A stretch of 64,000 bases of DNA from Artemia franciscana (lineage: Eukaryota; Arthropoda; Branchiopoda; Anostraca; Artemiidae): the NCBI RefSeq assembly GCF_032884065.1, contig NC_088881.1:14656039-14720038 (forward strand). Direction: 5' to 3'. Position 1 is the stretch's first letter. Each line of letters opens with the position of its first letter. The notes under the pieces are model-generated. The model searched no databases, was not told the origin of the DNA, and saw nothing but the letters and a program-made list of their open reading frames with translations. Of this stretch, positions 61,621 through 64,000 are shown piece after piece. A program made the position numbers and the translations under genes.

Positions 61621-62283
61621 TTTCCGAAGAGTTAAAAAAAAATAATTTCAGAAAAGATTCGTCAAGGTCATCTGTTACTCGATTAGCCGCAGCTTTATAA
61701 AGGCTGACTCCTTTAGTGAGACGTCAAGCAATTGTTAAGATTCCTTTTCACTCTCCGATTACTGGCCTGAAGTTTGCTTTGCACGGACCACAGTTTTCAT
61801 TCGGTTTTAGGTCAGTGTAATTTTGGTTGTGTCGCTGTCAAAGCGTGAACACAATTTATTAATAAAGGCTTTATGCTCAGCTGGGTTTAAGTCTTCGTGG
61901 GGAGGGGAGTACGACGGAATAGGGGGATCTCGAGTGTGCAGCTCGAGCAGGTTGCTACTTGTCTTGGGGGTTATTTGAAGAGCGACAAGCGTTTAGATAC
62001 TACAGTAGCACAAAGTTGAAATATGTCAGGCTTGGTCTTGTTGGGTTTTGAAAGTCTAACACTAAAAATATTTCACTTATGATTAATTATATCTTTGGGG
62101 ATGAATGAAAGGGAGGAAGAGTGTACAATTCTCAAAACCACTCGCTTGGTAACGCCTGTTAGCCATTTTAATAAAATTTTAATGCTTCCTTTGTTTTGAA
62201 ATGATAGCCTAATTTGTAAATCTATATCTTATTATAAATGGAAAAACGAAGAAAATTGAAAATAAAATGTTTTTAAGTTGTAA
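61621..62283. other. Intron 7, unannotated
   Basis: Unique-looking DNA between the fold-back element and the repeated 57-bp segment. Nothing supported. Confidence 0.45.
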
Positions 62284-62340
62284 AAAGATTGTTTCCTATT
62301 CAGACACAAAGAGCAAGATTGTAACGAAGTCTCTGAAAAA
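62284..62340. repeat. Second copy of the 61002-61056 segment
   Basis: AAGATTGTTTCCTATTCAGA, then CACAAAGAGCAAGATTGTAA and CGAAGTCTCTGAAAA, identical to 61002-61056. Here it begins a 68-codon open frame (62267-62473), which matches nothing I recognise. Confidence 0.85.
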
Positions 62341-62679
62341 AAGACTATCAGAAAATAATCAGATTAGCGTTTATTGTTGTAGCTCAAAGTCGAAAATCCC
62401 GTACATTTCTTCGAATACTTTTGTGAAAACTTGGATTAGAAATCTGAGAATGTTTATTCGTGCAGTTGAATAGCTTTTAAAGAAAAGAAAATAATGTTTC
62501 CTTTCTATATTTTTTCTTTATCTAAAGCGTTGTTTTTCCTCTGTATATTCATCCCTTCTGTAAACTTTTTATTTAAGACTAAAATATTCTCCTGTTTACC
62601 TTGTTTAGTTGCCAGATGACCTTTTGTATTTATACAGAAAATTATTGCCACCAATAGGACACAGCCGAATTCGAGGAAA

Positions 62680-62770
62680 GCTGTCCTATCCGAATGGTTA
62701 GCGTCCTAGACTTTTAATCGTTTGTCTGTGAGAAAGGGGGTTCGAGTCCTGGTATTGTCGGTTTTTTAGT
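62680..62770 (+). ncRNA. tRNA-like sequence with B box and T-run terminator
   Basis: Begins GCTGTCCTATCCGAATGG (A-box-like), has GACTTTTAATCG where a tRNA-Lys anticodon region would be, a perfect B box GGTTCGAGTCC (62740-62750) and a TTTTTT Pol III stop at 62763. The acceptor, anticodon and T stems pair poorly, so it is a tRNA pseudogene or the head of a tRNA-derived SINE, not a functional tRNA. Confidence 0.55.
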
Positions 62771-63281
62771 TTGGACGGGGGTCAATAGTGTGACTCTGTA
62801 AGCTTGGCTAGAATTGACCCAGCTCCAGATGGGTTGCTGGAGAAATCTGGGGGGGGGACAAGGGAAAAGTAGTAGAATGATTTTCACGCAAACACATTCG
62901 TGGCCTAAGGCAGTGAATCAGGAGATCGAGACTTGGGTGAATCAGGAGACCATTAGGTCAGCATGCGATTAAGTAACTAAAGAATAGGACAAAGCTCCAA
63001 ATGAAATACGACTTGAATCATTCTTCTAGATGGGTAATTGACAACAAGCTAATACTTCCGGAATAAATACTTGAACAACTAACCACAGTTTTTCTTTTAA
63101 TTTATTTTATTTATTGTTTGTTTGTTTTATCCAAGGTATATATGATGTGAACCTGTCTCCATATGAATACCCTACTTATTTGTTAATTTTTTGGTAGATA
63201 AGTTATTATGTTTTAAGTTAAATATTAAGAATCTTTGGTTTATGCCCTACAGTGCTGAATTTGATGGTTTATTCATTGCAG

Positions 63282-63436
63282 ATTTGGAAGGTATGATAAG
63301 AAGAGGGCCGCTGTTGTTGGTAATCCACTTGAATCACAGAAGCCAGCGACTAAACCTTCATCAGACGTGAATCTCATTGATTTTGGTGAAGAAACTGCCC
63401 CACAAAAAGACATCAGTGAAAGACTTCGGCAATTAG
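63282..63436 (+). CDS. Tom1: Tom1 exon 8 (post-GAT region with clathrin-box-like motif; gene continues off the right edge)
   Basis: Encodes residues 296-347 plus one base, starting RFGRYDKKR directly after the GAT domain. It contains LIDFGEE at residues 327-333. In human TOM1 the equivalent DLIDMG segment is a reported clathrin-binding element, so clathrin binding is inferred from the family. The acceptor is TTCATTGCAG ending at 63281; the donor is GTAACT at 63437. The remaining C-terminus (about 120-150 residues in relatives) is not visible in the last 560 bases. I rate the exon slightly lower than the others because this linker is poorly conserved. Confidence 0.85.
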
Positions 63437-64000
63437 GTAACTCATCGCCAGTCTAGTTGTTTTGGCCAATAGCTTTAATTCCAAGACTCTAGCCCTATCG
63501 GTGTTTCCATAACCATATGTTTTATTTACGAATGGTTAAAGGTGTATATTTTTTGAAAATGCCTCGTGTGCTGTTTTAGGTCGGTATGATTTCACAGCAT
63601 AATCATGTTTGCGGTGTGTGACGCAACCTAGTAAAGAAGGCAAAAACGCGTTTTGGAAAAAAAAACGTTAAGTGAAGAACTTCTTTTGAATCTGATTTGG
63701 AAATGGTAACTATCATTTCAATTAATTTTAAATGGTGTCATATAGAAATGAAAACTAGACCATTGCAAAATCTATGCCAAAAATTTTATATAGGACGATT
63801 GCCCCCCCCCCCCCCTCCATCTTGGGCAAGAGAGAAAATCGCTTTTTTGCATGGGAAGCAATGATGTGTATTCTTTTTTAATATCATTCTTTTTTTCTAT
63901 CGGCACTAGTGGGGCACTGAGACATCATAGAGGGGAGTTTAAGGGCTCATTTTAAAGTAAGTTGCTAATAATATAGGAAAATATTGAAATGGAATGTAAT
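63437..64000. other. Start of the intron after exon 8
   Basis: Begins with the GTAACT donor. It holds a C-run at 63800-63816 and a GAGGGGAGTTTAAGGGC stretch. The next Tom1 exon is not visible here. Confidence 0.6.

Noticed and set aside
62680-62762. Functional tRNA-Lys gene
   Set aside because: Only the B box is convincing; the acceptor, anticodon and T stems do not pair.

Overview
The window is AT-rich animal nuclear DNA, most likely from an invertebrate with a repeat-laden genome. I suspect an arthropod, and some of the short palindromic repeats remind me of brine-shrimp-type crustacean DNA, but that is an impression and not evidence from this window. Three things support an animal genome: a spliced TOM1-family gene with GT..AG introns, several families of non-LTR retrotransposon relics, and Helitron and hAT DNA transposons. 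I see no prokaryotic operons, Shine-Dalgarno sites or long open genes.

The only host gene I can support is an orthologue of Tom1 (target of Myb1: VHS domain, GAT domain, clathrin-box-like motif). It lies on the + strand from the ATG at 7484 to beyond the right edge. Eight coding exons are visible (7484-7568, 27894-28063, 35831-35921, 46464-46570, 48881-48964, 51176-51400, 56104-56228, 63282-63436). They join in frame into about 347 codons spread over 56 kb. The C-terminal part is outside the window.

Layout: 1-7.2 kb is intergenic and filled with long inverted repeats (fold-back elements), one nested inside another. A 110-bp palindrome sits just upstream of the Tom1 start. Intron 1 (7.6-27.9 kb) holds an RTE-like LINE relic with a (TAG)n tail, a minisatellite folded into an inverted repeat, a block of ~280-bp tandem repeats, and a second LINE whose first ORF carries CCCH zinc-finger motifs. 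Intron 2 (28.1-35.8 kb) holds three linked Helitron units with helicase remnants, (TA)n tracts and T-rich arrays, then another LINE tail. Intron 3 (35.9-46.5 kb) holds a second copy of the CCCH-type LINE, a fourth Helitron unit, and an hAT element with an 8-bp target duplication nested in an older palindromic repeat. The later introns hold two more LINE fragments, a repeat insertion that duplicates the end of exon 6 with its splice donor, a second ~290-bp tandem block, and fold-back and tandem duplications before exon 8.

No novel multi-gene system is evident. The most interesting signals concern transposon biology: Helitrons inserted in, and joined through, the (TA)n tracts of their own family, with two consecutive hairpin-CTAG terminators; nested fold-back elements; and the duplicated Tom1 exon end and donor.
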